DNA of 64,000 nt. Source: Melastoma dodecandrum (taxonomy: Eukaryota > Streptophyta > Magnoliopsida > Myrtales > Melastomataceae). The position numbers and the translations under genes are program-made. The notes under the pieces are model-generated. The model saw only the letters and a program-made list of their open reading frames with translations. It was not told the origin of the DNA and did not search any database. Positions within the stretch are counted from its first letter, which is position 1. The number at the start of each line of letters is the position of its first letter. Shown in pieces: positions 43,298 to 50,135 of the stretch. The stretch spans positions 1-64,000 of the forward strand of contig JARUPY010000485.1 of the NCBI GenBank assembly GCA_029817715.1. The letters run 5' to 3'.

Positions 43298-43930
43298 ATG
43301 GCGAACAACACATCAAGCCTAACCGTCGTCCCTTCGGTGCCGAACGAGCTGCTCGAGAGCCTGCCCGCACGGCTCCTCCTCCTCCAGCTCGACCACGAAC
43401 CCGATTTCAACGGCGAGTATTTCTTCGCCGAAGATGTCAGCGACGCGATGGAGATCGACGACGAGGTCATCGCGCTCGCCAAGGCCACGCCCGACGACCC
43501 GATCAGCAAAGCGCTGCTTGAGGCGATCGAGGGGGAGGGCGAGGATCCGACGATCTACGGCGGCGACCACGGGCTCTGCTACGACGTCCTGCTGCAGGCT
43601 ATCCTGCGGCTGCCGGGATGCACGATCCCGCACTTCCAGGTCGAGGGCGCCGACACCTGCTCGAAGATGCGGCCCGGCGAGCACGGCGGCTTCGCCTTCG
43701 TCATCACTAAGGATGACATTCAGTCGGTGAGCACGTCGGGGTGGATTCATGCCACGATCGACGCCCTGTCGGCCCAGCCGTCGAAAGCGCCTGATTGGTC
43801 GGTGCCGCCTGAGATGGTTGCGGCTATCACGGCCGCGCACCAGATCGCGGCTCGCCTCGAGCTCGACCTCGACGAGGTGTCGCAAGAGGCGCTCTGGCGG
43901 CTCGGCAACACCGTGCCGTCGAAGGATTGA
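43298..43930 (+). CDS. Hypothetical early protein
   Basis: 210 aa, MANNTSSLTVVPSVPNELLE. Acidic (EDVSDAMEIDDEVIALAKAT, EAIEGEGEDPTIYGGDHG); the C-terminal third is helical. No motif recognised. The start is chosen at the ATG that follows the start-associated element; upstream in-frame codons lie across the hairpin and are unlikely. Confidence 0.6.
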   Translation: MANNTSSLTVVPSVPNELLESLPARLLLLQLDHEPDFNGEYFFAEDVSDAMEIDDEVIALAKATPDDPISKALLEAIEGEGEDPTIYGGDHGLCYDVLLQAILRLPGCTIPHFQVEGADTCSKMRPGEHGGFAFVITKDDIQSVSTSGWIHATIDALSAQPSKAPDWSVPPEMVAAITAAHQIAARLELDLDEVSQEALWRLGNTVPSKD

Positions 43931-43934
43931 GCCG

Positions 43935-44096
43935 GTGGCGCGCCTCCGCTGCATTCCCTGCGGCATGGCCTTCGACGACGTCGAAGACCCATCCTGCCCC
44001 TACTGCGACGCCAGCGCCGACGAGACGGCGCCGGCCGATCCCGACGCCGAGGTGACGTCGCCCGATCGCGACTTCTCGCCCCCTTACGAACCATGA
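43935..44096 (+). CDS. 53-aa zinc-ribbon protein
   Basis: GTG start at 43935, four bases after the preceding stop. CIPCGMAFDD and CPYCDASADE give two CxxC pairs in the first 30 residues, a rubredoxin-like zinc knuckle; the rest is acidic. Its stop overlaps the next ATG. Small zinc ribbons of this kind are common in phage early regions. Confidence 0.55.
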   Translation: MARLRCIPCGMAFDDVEDPSCPYCDASADETAPADPDAEVTSPDRDFSPPYEP

Positions 44097-44524
44097 TGGA
44101 GAGCACGATGATCAAGCAGACCCTTCGCGAGCGCCTGGGCTGGCGCCTTCACCGCCTGCGCTGGCGCATCAGCGACACTTGGGGCCGGTATCAGCTGGCG
44201 CTGGCCTTCGCCCGCGGGCGCCTCGACCGTGAACAGGCGCGCAGCATGCACTACGAGGTCAGCGAAGCCGCAGGATGGCATCCCCTGGTGACGCTGTCCG
44301 TCGAAGACGTGCTGGAGCGCGCGGAGGACAGATGGAAGAACGGCCCCGAGCTTGAGGAGCTTTGCGCCGAGGCGGCGTCCCGGGTCGGCGACAAGTGGTA
44401 CGACGACGGCGAGCTGCGCAGCGCGGCGGTGGACTGGGCCATCGGCCTAGTCTGCGAGTACGCGGAGCGCGACGGTGTCGAGTTGCAGTTTTTCGATGAA
44501 ACAGACGCAGAAGAGGCGGCTTGA
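44093..44524 (+). CDS. Hypothetical early protein
   Basis: 143 aa. ATG 44093 overlaps the previous stop (ATGA); a second ATG at 44108. Basic amphipathic N-terminus (RERLGWRLHRLRWRISDTWG), then acidic helices ending EQ FFDETDAEEAA in character. Could interact with membrane or nucleic acid through its first helix. A hairpin with T-run overlaps the stop. Confidence 0.55.
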   Translation: MMESTMIKQTLRERLGWRLHRLRWRISDTWGRYQLALAFARGRLDREQARSMHYEVSEAAGWHPLVTLSVEDVLERAEDRWKNGPELEELCAEAASRVGDKWYDDGELRSAAVDWAIGLVCEYAERDGVELQFFDETDAEEAA

Positions 44525-44535
44525 GCCGCTTTTTC
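44516..44535 (+). terminator. Weak intrinsic terminator overlapping a stop codon
   Basis: GCGGC, loop TTGA (containing the stop), GCCGC, then TTTTTC. Five-base stem only. Promoter P6 begins 34 bases later. Confidence 0.5.
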
Positions 44536-44568
44536 TTTGCGCAGAGCCCGTTTTACTGCAAGAACTAC

Positions 44569-44596
44569 TGTACAGATCGCAGTAGAGTGCTAGTCT
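44569..44596 (+). promoter_or_regulatory. Early promoter P6 (CTGTACAG family)
   Basis: -35 TGTACA (44569-44574), 16-bp spacer nearly identical to P1 (AGTAGAGTGC), -10 TAGTCT (44591-44596). Confidence 0.75.
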
Positions 44597-44626
44597 CTTC
44601 TTATTGGAAAGGGACTAGCGGCCAAC

Positions 44627-44764
44627 ATGACAAAGCTGATCTTCCTCAACATCTGCGGCGAACTGGTCGAAGCGACCTATAACAGCCACCTCGAGGCGAT
44701 GGCTGCCATCGCCTCGCTCCTGGCGACCGGCTACCAGCATGGCTGGATCATTGAGCCGGCGTAG
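44627..44764 (+). CDS. 45-aa early protein
   Basis: First ORF after P6: MTKLIFLNICGELVEATYNS to GWIIEPA. Small alpha/beta unit; no motif. No strong Shine-Dalgarno is seen before the ATG. Confidence 0.45.
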   Translation: MTKLIFLNICGELVEATYNSHLEAMAAIASLLATGYQHGWIIEPA

Positions 44765-44774
44765 CCTGAGACCC

Positions 44775-44810
44775 TTCGTCCCTGCGGCCGGGTGCGGCCG
44801 CAGGGACGAA
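44775..44810 (+). other. Intergenic hairpin, perfect 16-bp stem
   Basis: TTCGTCCCTGCGGCCG pairs with its exact reverse complement around the loop GGTG. No T-run. It ends 14 bases before a start-associated element. Confidence 0.75.
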
Positions 44811-44824
44811 GCGCCTCCGCTTCT

Positions 44825-44837
44825 CCCCTACCAGGAG
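44825..44837 (+). promoter_or_regulatory. Start-associated element CCCCTACCAGGAG
   Basis: Exact consensus, 3 and 6 bases before two ATG codons (44841, 44844). Confidence 0.75.
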
Positions 44838-44840
44838 ATC

Positions 44841-44966
44841 ATGATGCCCACGATGATTCAGAAGCCTTCCGCCAGCACCGACGTCCAGCGGGCTCTTGCC
44901 AGCCTCTCGTCCGCCTGGTTCTACGCCAAGCGCGCGCTCTTCACTTTCGTCGGCGCGGGAGCCTGA
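44841..44966 (+). CDS. 41-aa early protein
   Basis: MMPTMIQKPSASTDVQRALA, then SSAWFYAKRALFTFVGAGA. The last 20 residues are hydrophobic/aromatic with one Lys-Arg pair, so membrane contact is possible. Ends one base before the next ATG. Confidence 0.45.
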   Translation: MMPTMIQKPSASTDVQRALASLSSAWFYAKRALFTFVGAGA

Positions 44967-44967
44967 G

Positions 44968-45207
44968 ATGACCGAGAGGGTCGAGTTTCGTCACACCCCG
45001 GCCGAAGAGGCGACCGACGCCGGCTACGACCTCTTCGTCGACGGCGTCGACACGGGCTTCTCGATCCAGGATGCGCCGTACATGGGCGAGCAGCAGCGCT
45101 ACAGCGTCGGCCATCTGGACGACGAGGGAATGACTCATCACGGCGCGTTCCCGAGCCTGGAGAAGGCGAAGGCCGCTTGTCTCCGGCTATACCGCACGCG
45201 GCACTGA
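44968..45207 (+). CDS. Small acidic early protein
   Basis: 79 aa, MTERVEFRHTPAEEATDAGY. Beta-rich small domain (DLFVDGVDTGFSIQDAP, YSVGHLDDEGMTHHG). No family recognised. Close coupling with the preceding 41-aa gene. Confidence 0.5.
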   Translation: MTERVEFRHTPAEEATDAGYDLFVDGVDTGFSIQDAPYMGEQQRYSVGHLDDEGMTHHGAFPSLEKAKAACLRLYRTRH

Positions 45208-45212
45208 GCCGT

Positions 45213-45229
45213 CCCCTACCAAGAAAGGA
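45213..45229 (+). promoter_or_regulatory. Start-associated element CCCCTACC with AAGAAAGGA
   Basis: Seven bases before ATG 45237; the first eight bases are exact and the second half is changed to AAGAAAGGA. Confidence 0.6.
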
Positions 45230-45236
45230 TCCCCCC

Positions 45237-45902
45237 ATGGCCTTCGTTGACCACTTCCCCGTTGGCAGCCGCGTTCGCTGGACGCAGGACTTCCGCGGCG
45301 ACTTCCCGATGGATGACGTCCGCTTCGATGCCGGCGCGCTCGGCACCGTCGTCGTCTGCGAAACGGAAGAGGGCGCCGACCGCTACCTGATGGTGCTGCT
45401 CGACCATGACGAGCCCGAGCTCGACGAGTGGTCGAACGCGCTCCAGCTCTGGTGCTGGGACGACTGCCCCGATCGGGTGCCGGACATCGAGATCGTCGGT
45501 ACGATCGACCCGGAGGCGATGCGCGCCGCTATGGCGGTGGCTCGGCAGCGCTCCGAGGCGAGGAATGCGAAGAGCGCGGCCCAGCCGGCGAGGGAGGGCT
45601 CCATGGCCGCCTGGTCCATCCTCTTCGACAAGCCGGCGATCGGCGCCGGCCGGGACTACGTGGCCCTGGCGGTGTCGGCCGGCGGCAAGCCGTTCCTGCG
45701 CATCGTCGACGACTTCGAGAACGCGCTGCAGGCGCCCCGGCTCACGACGCTCGACCTCGACGTCATGAACGAGGTCGCGCACGCGCACGCCAAGGAGGGC
45801 GAGCCGCCCTCCGTCCTCGCGACGATGGCGGACGTCTGCTCCGAAGTCGCGGAGCGCTTCCGGGCCGCAGCACGCGCCGCGCCGACGCCGGCGTCCGACT
45901 GA
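45237..45902 (+). CDS. Hypothetical early protein
   Basis: 221 aa, MAFVDHFPVGSRVRWTQDFR. An SH3-like opening (VGSRVRWTQDF, GALGTVVVCETE, RYLMVLLDHDEPE) resembles small barrel domains that bind nucleic acid or proteins. A second part starts at MAAWSILFDKPAIGAGRDYV and may be an independent domain or an internal start. Followed by an intrinsic terminator. No family recognised. Confidence 0.55.
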   Translation: MAFVDHFPVGSRVRWTQDFRGDFPMDDVRFDAGALGTVVVCETEEGADRYLMVLLDHDEPELDEWSNALQLWCWDDCPDRVPDIEIVGTIDPEAMRAAMAVARQRSEARNAKSAAQPAREGSMAAWSILFDKPAIGAGRDYVALAVSAGGKPFLRIVDDFENALQAPRLTTLDLDVMNEVAHAHAKEGEPPSVLATMADVCSEVAERFRAAARAAPTPASD

Positions 45903-45925
45903 GCAAGCGGCGACAGTCTCGATGA

Positions 45926-45950
45926 AGCCGGCATCGAGCCGGCTTTTTTT
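45926..45950 (+). terminator. Intrinsic terminator
   Basis: AGCCGG, seven-base loop, CCGGCT, then seven T. Ends the transcript from P6 about 35 bases before P7. Confidence 0.85.
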
Positions 45951-45984
45951 ATGCGCTTTTTCATGCGAGCGATGCATTTTCTAC

Positions 45985-46012
45985 TGTACAGACTAAAGTA
46001 GTTTGCTAGTAT
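45985..46012 (+). promoter_or_regulatory. Early promoter P7 (CTGTACAG family)
   Basis: -35 TGTACA (45985-45990), 16-bp spacer, -10 TAGTAT (46007-46012) preceded by TTGC. Drives the ParB-like gene. Confidence 0.75.
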
Positions 46013-46043
46013 TAATTCATGGAAGAGCGGTGCTCTTCTCTCT

Positions 46044-46056
46044 CCCCTACCAGGAG
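46044..46056 (+). promoter_or_regulatory. Start-associated element CCCCTACCAGGAG
   Basis: Exact consensus, nine bases before ATG 46066; preceded by GAGCGGTGCTC, a short dyad. Confidence 0.75.
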
Positions 46057-46065
46057 TTTACTTAG

Positions 46066-46980
46066 ATGTTCAAGCGCATCCCCCTCTCGAAGGTTCTGCC
46101 CAACAAGGATCAGCCCCGCAAGCTGTTCGAGGCCAACGCGCTCTCCGAGCTCGCCGGCTCCATCCAGGAGAACGGCCTCCAGCAGTCGGTGACGCTCCGC
46201 CCCCTCGGCGATGGCACCTACGAGATCGTCGCCGGCGAGCGCCGCTGGCGCGCTCACTGCCTCCTGGCGGAGCGCGGCGTTGTCTGTGCAGCCCTCGGCA
46301 ACGAGGATGGCGCCGAGCCCTCCATCAAGGCTACCGTCCGCAAGATGGACGAGCAGCAGCGCGACATCGAAGCGATCGTCGAGAACCTGAACCGCGCCGA
46401 CATCACGCCCCTCGAGCAGGCCCGCGCCTTCCAGCGCATGCTGGACCGCGGCATGGAGATCGAGGTGCTGGCCCGCAAGTGCGGCATCAGCCAGCCCTGG
46501 CGCATCACCGAGAAGTGCCGCCTTCTCAAGCTCTCGCCGGAGCTGCAGAAGCTCTACGAGACCGGCAACCTCGGCGGCGAGGCGGCTTACGAGATCGCCC
46601 GGCTCGACAGCCACTCCGACCAGACCCGCATCGTGAAGCTGATCTCGAACGGCCAGCTGAAGGGCCTGGCGGCGGTGAAGTCGGCGGTGAACGCGGTGCT
46701 CGACCGCCTCTCGCAGGACGACATCTTCGGCGCCGGCACCGCGCCGGTGGTGAGCGAGGCGGAAGTCGCCACGGTCAACCGGATGGAGGCGAAGATCGAG
46801 ACGGTCGGCGCCATGATCGCGGCGGGCTGGAAGGACGGCGAGTGCATGGTCGCCCGGAAGGTCTCGCCGGATCGGGCCCGCCTGATGGCCGACAAGCTGA
46901 AGGCGATGCGCACCGCGCTCCTGAAGATGGAGAACGAGCTGCGCGAGGCGGCGGCTCAGGCGGACATGCTGGCGGCCTGA
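46066..46980 (+). CDS. ParB/Spo0J-family protein
   Basis: 304 aa. Classical ParB N-terminal order: IPLSKVLPNKDQPRKLFEAN, ELAGSIQENGLQQSVTLRPL, EIVAGERRWRAHCLL (GERR box intact), then QRDIEAIVENLNRADITPLE and a helix-turn-helix near 150 (VLARKCGISQPWRITEKCRL). C-terminal helical region for dimerisation. ParB proteins bind DNA and use CTP; in phages they serve partition of plasmid-like prophages or regulation. No ParA partner is seen in the window. It has its own promoter and start-associated element. Confidence 0.8.
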   Translation: MFKRIPLSKVLPNKDQPRKLFEANALSELAGSIQENGLQQSVTLRPLGDGTYEIVAGERRWRAHCLLAERGVVCAALGNEDGAEPSIKATVRKMDEQQRDIEAIVENLNRADITPLEQARAFQRMLDRGMEIEVLARKCGISQPWRITEKCRLLKLSPELQKLYETGNLGGEAAYEIARLDSHSDQTRIVKLISNGQLKGLAAVKSAVNAVLDRLSQDDIFGAGTAPVVSEAEVATVNRMEAKIETVGAMIAAGWKDGECMVARKVSPDRARLMADKLKAMRTALLKMENELREAAAQADMLAA

Positions 46981-47050
46981 GAGCGCCGGGCCAGGGCCGC
47001 TGCTTCGGCGGCGGCCTCGCCGGGCGCTTCAGCCCAACAAGGAGGTCACC

Positions 47051-47239
47051 ATGCCGAAGTTCGTCGTCCACGCGCAGGAGCGCGTCTTCTACCAGATGGT
47101 CGTTGATGCGGAGACCGAAGAGCAGGCTGAGAAGCTCGGGCGTGAAGCATGGCTGCGCGGTGAGTACGAGGTGACCGGCCAAGACGATTTTCGCATTGAC
47201 GAGGCGGAGCCGATCCCGGAGGGCGCCGCGATCCGATAA
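47051..47239 (+). CDS. Small hypothetical protein, last phage gene
   Basis: 62 aa, MPKFVVHAQERVFYQMVVDA; AAGGAGG lies before the ATG. One alpha/beta unit (VVDAETEEQAEKLGREAWLR), like small DUF proteins encoded in phages. After it the phage-like base use ends. Confidence 0.55.
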   Translation: MPKFVVHAQERVFYQMVVDAETEEQAEKLGREAWLRGEYEVTGQDDFRIDEAEPIPEGAAIR

Positions 47240-47410
47240 CTTATAGCGCGCTTTTCTTCGTAGAAGCGCTCGGTCGTCTGGAAAGGCTAAAATCGTACGA
47301 CCGTTCGTTATTCGCCAGACGGATTTCCTGGTCGCGCGTATGAGCGCATTGACAAGATCGGAGCCAGTTTAGTCGAGCTTGGGCTGCTTTCGAGAACGGC
47401 GCGGCTTCGT
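47240..47410. other. Junction between phage and chromosomal sequence
   Basis: No gene. Phage-type plus-strand genes end at 47239 and minus-strand chromosomal coding starts at 47411. No integrase, tRNA or obvious att repeat is seen. Confidence 0.45.
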
Positions 47411-48190
47411 TCAGATACGCGGCACGAATTCGGGTGAGGGCGCGATGTCCAGTTCATCCTCAGCCGCAGTATCCGCGAGTACGTTGCCCGAAAGTACTGC
47501 CCTGAGGCGGGTCTCATCGAGTTCACCCTCCCACTTCGACATGACGATCGCCGCAACGCCGTTGCCGATCATGTTCACGAGAGCGCGCGCCTCACTCATG
47601 AAGCGATCGATGCCGAGGATGAGTGCCATGCCGGCGACCGGGATCGTCGGCACAACGGAGAGCGTGCCAACAAGAGCGATGAATGAGGCGCCCGTCACAC
47701 CCGAGGCGCCTTTGGAGGTGAGCATCGCTACCGCGAAAATCACTGCTTGCTGACTAAAAGTAAGATCGGTGTTGGTGGCCTGCGCGATGAACAGGGCCGT
47801 CAGCGTCATATATAGATGACCCGTCGGTGTTGAACACATAACCCGTGGGCACGACGAGACCGACCACCGGTTTAGCGACGCCTGCATCCGTCAATTTTCC
47901 ATCAGGCTCGGAAGCGCCGAGTCAGATGAGGAGGTCCCGAGAACGATGAGGATCTCTTCCTTGATGTAGGCCAGGAATTTGATGATGCTGAAGCCGGTCC
48001 ACCAGGCGATGAAGCCAAGCACGCCGAGTACAAAGATGATGCTGGTGAGATAGAAGGTGCCTACCAGGAACGCCAGCGGGCCAAGCGATGCGACACCATA
48101 CTTGCCGATGGTGAAGGCCATAGCGCCGAATGCGCCGATCGGCGCAAGACGCATGATCACGTTGATGGCGCGCCACTCAGAATAAAACTG
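47411..48190 (-). pseudogene. dctA: C4-dicarboxylate transporter DctA, 5'-truncated and frameshifted
   Basis: The C-terminal half of a DctA-type sodium/proton symporter: [36 protein letters not shown], then in other frames [31 protein letters not shown] (here [12 protein letters not shown]) and [19 protein letters not shown]. Breaks near 47885 (one A lost from AAAA) and 47818 (two bases lost). The first half of the gene is absent above 48190, where unrelated AT-rich sequence starts. A decayed remnant; it does not continue into the phage. Confidence 0.75.
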
Positions 48191-48351
48191 CGAACTCGTA
48201 TATATCTGAAATTACTATATAACTTCTAGTCTCAACTTGGAGATTCCGTATTCACTGCCTTGCGAGAGTTACTCCCGTCAATGCGGGAAAGCGTGAAACC
48301 TGAAATGCGCCGCCCATCCCAGCCGGGCGCGAATCCTTTGTGGCATAGGTA
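48191..48351. other. Gap without gene
   Basis: AT-richer stretch (TATATATCTGAAATTACTAT) next to the dctA break; nothing recognised. Confidence 0.4.
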
Positions 48352-50001
48352 CTATGCCAAAGTCGCCCTCGCCGAATTGACCTGATCGCGCAGCAGAAAC
48401 TTCTGGATCTTGCCGGTCGATGTCTTCGGGATGAAGCCGAATATCACGGATTTCGGTGATTTGAAGCCCGGCAACACGCCTTTGCAGTAAGCCAGAATTT
48501 CAGCTTCCGTGGCGCTCGCGCCGTCCTTCAACTCAACGAACGCGCAGGGCACCTCGCCCCATTTCGGATCAGGCTTGGCGACCACGGCGGCGAACAGCAC
48601 CGCTGGATGCTTGTAAAGAACGTCCTCGACTTCGACGGACGAGATATTTTCACCGCCTGAAATGATGATGTCCTTGGAACGATCCTTGATGATCACGTAG
48701 CCGAACTCATCAAGGACACCGAGATCGCCGGTGTGAAACCACCCGCCTTCGAAGGCTTCTTTGGTCGCCGCCTCGTTCTTCAAATAACCTTTCATCACGA
48801 TGTTGCCGCGGAACATGACCTCGCCGATGGTCTCGCCGTCGCGCGGCACTTCCTGCATCGTGGCCGGATCCAGCACCGTGACTGCTTCCTCGAGCGGATA
48901 GGGCACGCCCTGCCGCCGCTTGAGCTTGGCGCGCTGGTCTGCCTGCAGATCGTCCCAGCCGGGTTGTTCGGCACAAACGGAGGCCGGGCCATAGACCTCA
49001 GTGAGGCCGTAAACATGGGTCAACTTGATGCCGATGCTCTCGGCACCCTCAAGCACGGCCACAGGCGGTGCCGCGCCTGCGATCAGCCCAACCACAGGCT
49101 TAGCAGATTTACCTTTAGGAGCATCCGGCGCATTGATCAGCGTGTTGTAGACGATCGGCGCGCCGCACATATGCGTGACACCGTGTTTTTCGATGAGCTC
49201 GAAGATCTTGGCCGGCTCGACCTTGCGCAGGCAAACGTTAACGCCAGCCGCGGCTGCGACGGTCCACGGAAAGCACCAGCCGTTGCAGTGGAACATCGGC
49301 AGCGTCCAGAGATAGATTGGATGGTTGCCGAGATTGCCCGCCAGGAGATTACTGACCGCACTGAGATAAGCCCCGCGATGGTGTGTGACGACGCCCTTCG
49401 GATTGCCGGTCGTGCCGGACGTGTAGCCGAGTGCGATGGCATCCCATTCGTCCTGGGGATGGCGCCAGACGAAATCCGGATCACCGGAAGCGACCGCTGC
49501 TTCATATTCAATTTCACCAATGTGCTTGCTGCCTGGAAACGCAGCATCGTCCACGTCGATCACGAGCGGCTTCAGGGCTTTCGTCAGGCTTAGCGCTTCA
49601 GCGATCACGTCGGTGAATTCCGGATCGACCAGAATGATTTTTGCGCCGCCGTGGTCGAGCTGGAACGCGATGCTTTCCGCTTCGAGTCGAATATTAAGCG
49701 CGTTGAGCACACAGCCCGCCATCGGCACGGCGAAATGCGCCTCGTTCATCGCCGGGATATTCGGCAGCATGACCGCAACGGTGTCGCCACGCTGGATGCC
49801 GCGCGCAGCAAGAAACGACGCGAAGCGCTTGCAGCGCTCATAGGTCTGCGCCCAGGTGAAGCTGCGATCCTCGTAGACCGTGCTAACGTGATCCGGATAG
49901 ACGGCGGCGCTGCGAGCAAGGAAGCCAAGCGGCGACAGCGGCACATAGTTGGCGGCATTCTTGTCCAGACCAGTGCTGTATTGGCCCTGATGGCTGCTCA
50001 T
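48352..50001 (-). CDS. Acyl-CoA synthetase (AMP-forming)
   Basis: 549 aa, complete. AMP-binding P-loop YTSGTTGNPKGV (about 185-196), HVYGLTEVYGP (A5), GWFHTGDLGVLDEFGYVIIK (A7/A8) and KTSTGKIQKFLLR (A10 lysine) are all present. It is of the medium-chain/methylmercaptopropionate-CoA ligase type judged by the HGVTHMCGAPIVYNTLI and MKGYLKNEAATKEAFEGGWF segments. It follows a second ligase and a Liv-type transport operon on the same strand, so it may activate an acid taken up by that transporter. Substrate not predictable. Confidence 0.85.
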   Translation of the reverse strand: MSSHQGQYSTGLDKNAANYVPLSPLGFLARSAAVYPDHVSTVYEDRSFTWAQTYERCKRFASFLAARGIQRGDTVAVMLPNIPAMNEAHFAVPMAGCVLNALNIRLEAESIAFQLDHGGAKIILVDPEFTDVIAEALSLTKALKPLVIDVDDAAFPGSKHIGEIEYEAAVASGDPDFVWRHPQDEWDAIALGYTSGTTGNPKGVVTHHRGAYLSAVSNLLAGNLGNHPIYLWTLPMFHCNGWCFPWTVAAAAGVNVCLRKVEPAKIFELIEKHGVTHMCGAPIVYNTLINAPDAPKGKSAKPVVGLIAGAAPPVAVLEGAESIGIKLTHVYGLTEVYGPASVCAEQPGWDDLQADQRAKLKRRQGVPYPLEEAVTVLDPATMQEVPRDGETIGEVMFRGNIVMKGYLKNEAATKEAFEGGWFHTGDLGVLDEFGYVIIKDRSKDIIISGGENISSVEVEDVLYKHPAVLFAAVVAKPDPKWGEVPCAFVELKDGASATEAEILAYCKGVLPGFKSPKSVIFGFIPKTSTGKIQKFLLRDQVNSARATLA

Positions 50002-50135
50002 AGCCTGACTCCCTGATTGTCCGACAGGTCGGACGCCCGAAACGGACGAGACCCGTACTCTATTTGTCTATACACGATGGTTTCGGTGATCATTCACAAC
50101 GCCGAATGAGCCGAGCTATGGAAGGTTGAGGCCGT

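Noticed and set aside
35371..46056. The repeated promoter/leader elements as a CRISPR array or transposon ends
   Set aside because: They are kilobases apart, always just upstream of genes on one strand, and have no spacer-repeat regularity.
47240..47410. A tRNA gene or att site at the phage border
   Set aside because: No cloverleaf or direct repeat could be made out by eye; the phage left end is not readable for comparison.
47411..48190. Phage integration as the cause of the dctA truncation
   Set aside because: The missing 5' part of dctA would lie at higher coordinates, on the chromosomal side away from the phage, so the break is unrelated to the border.
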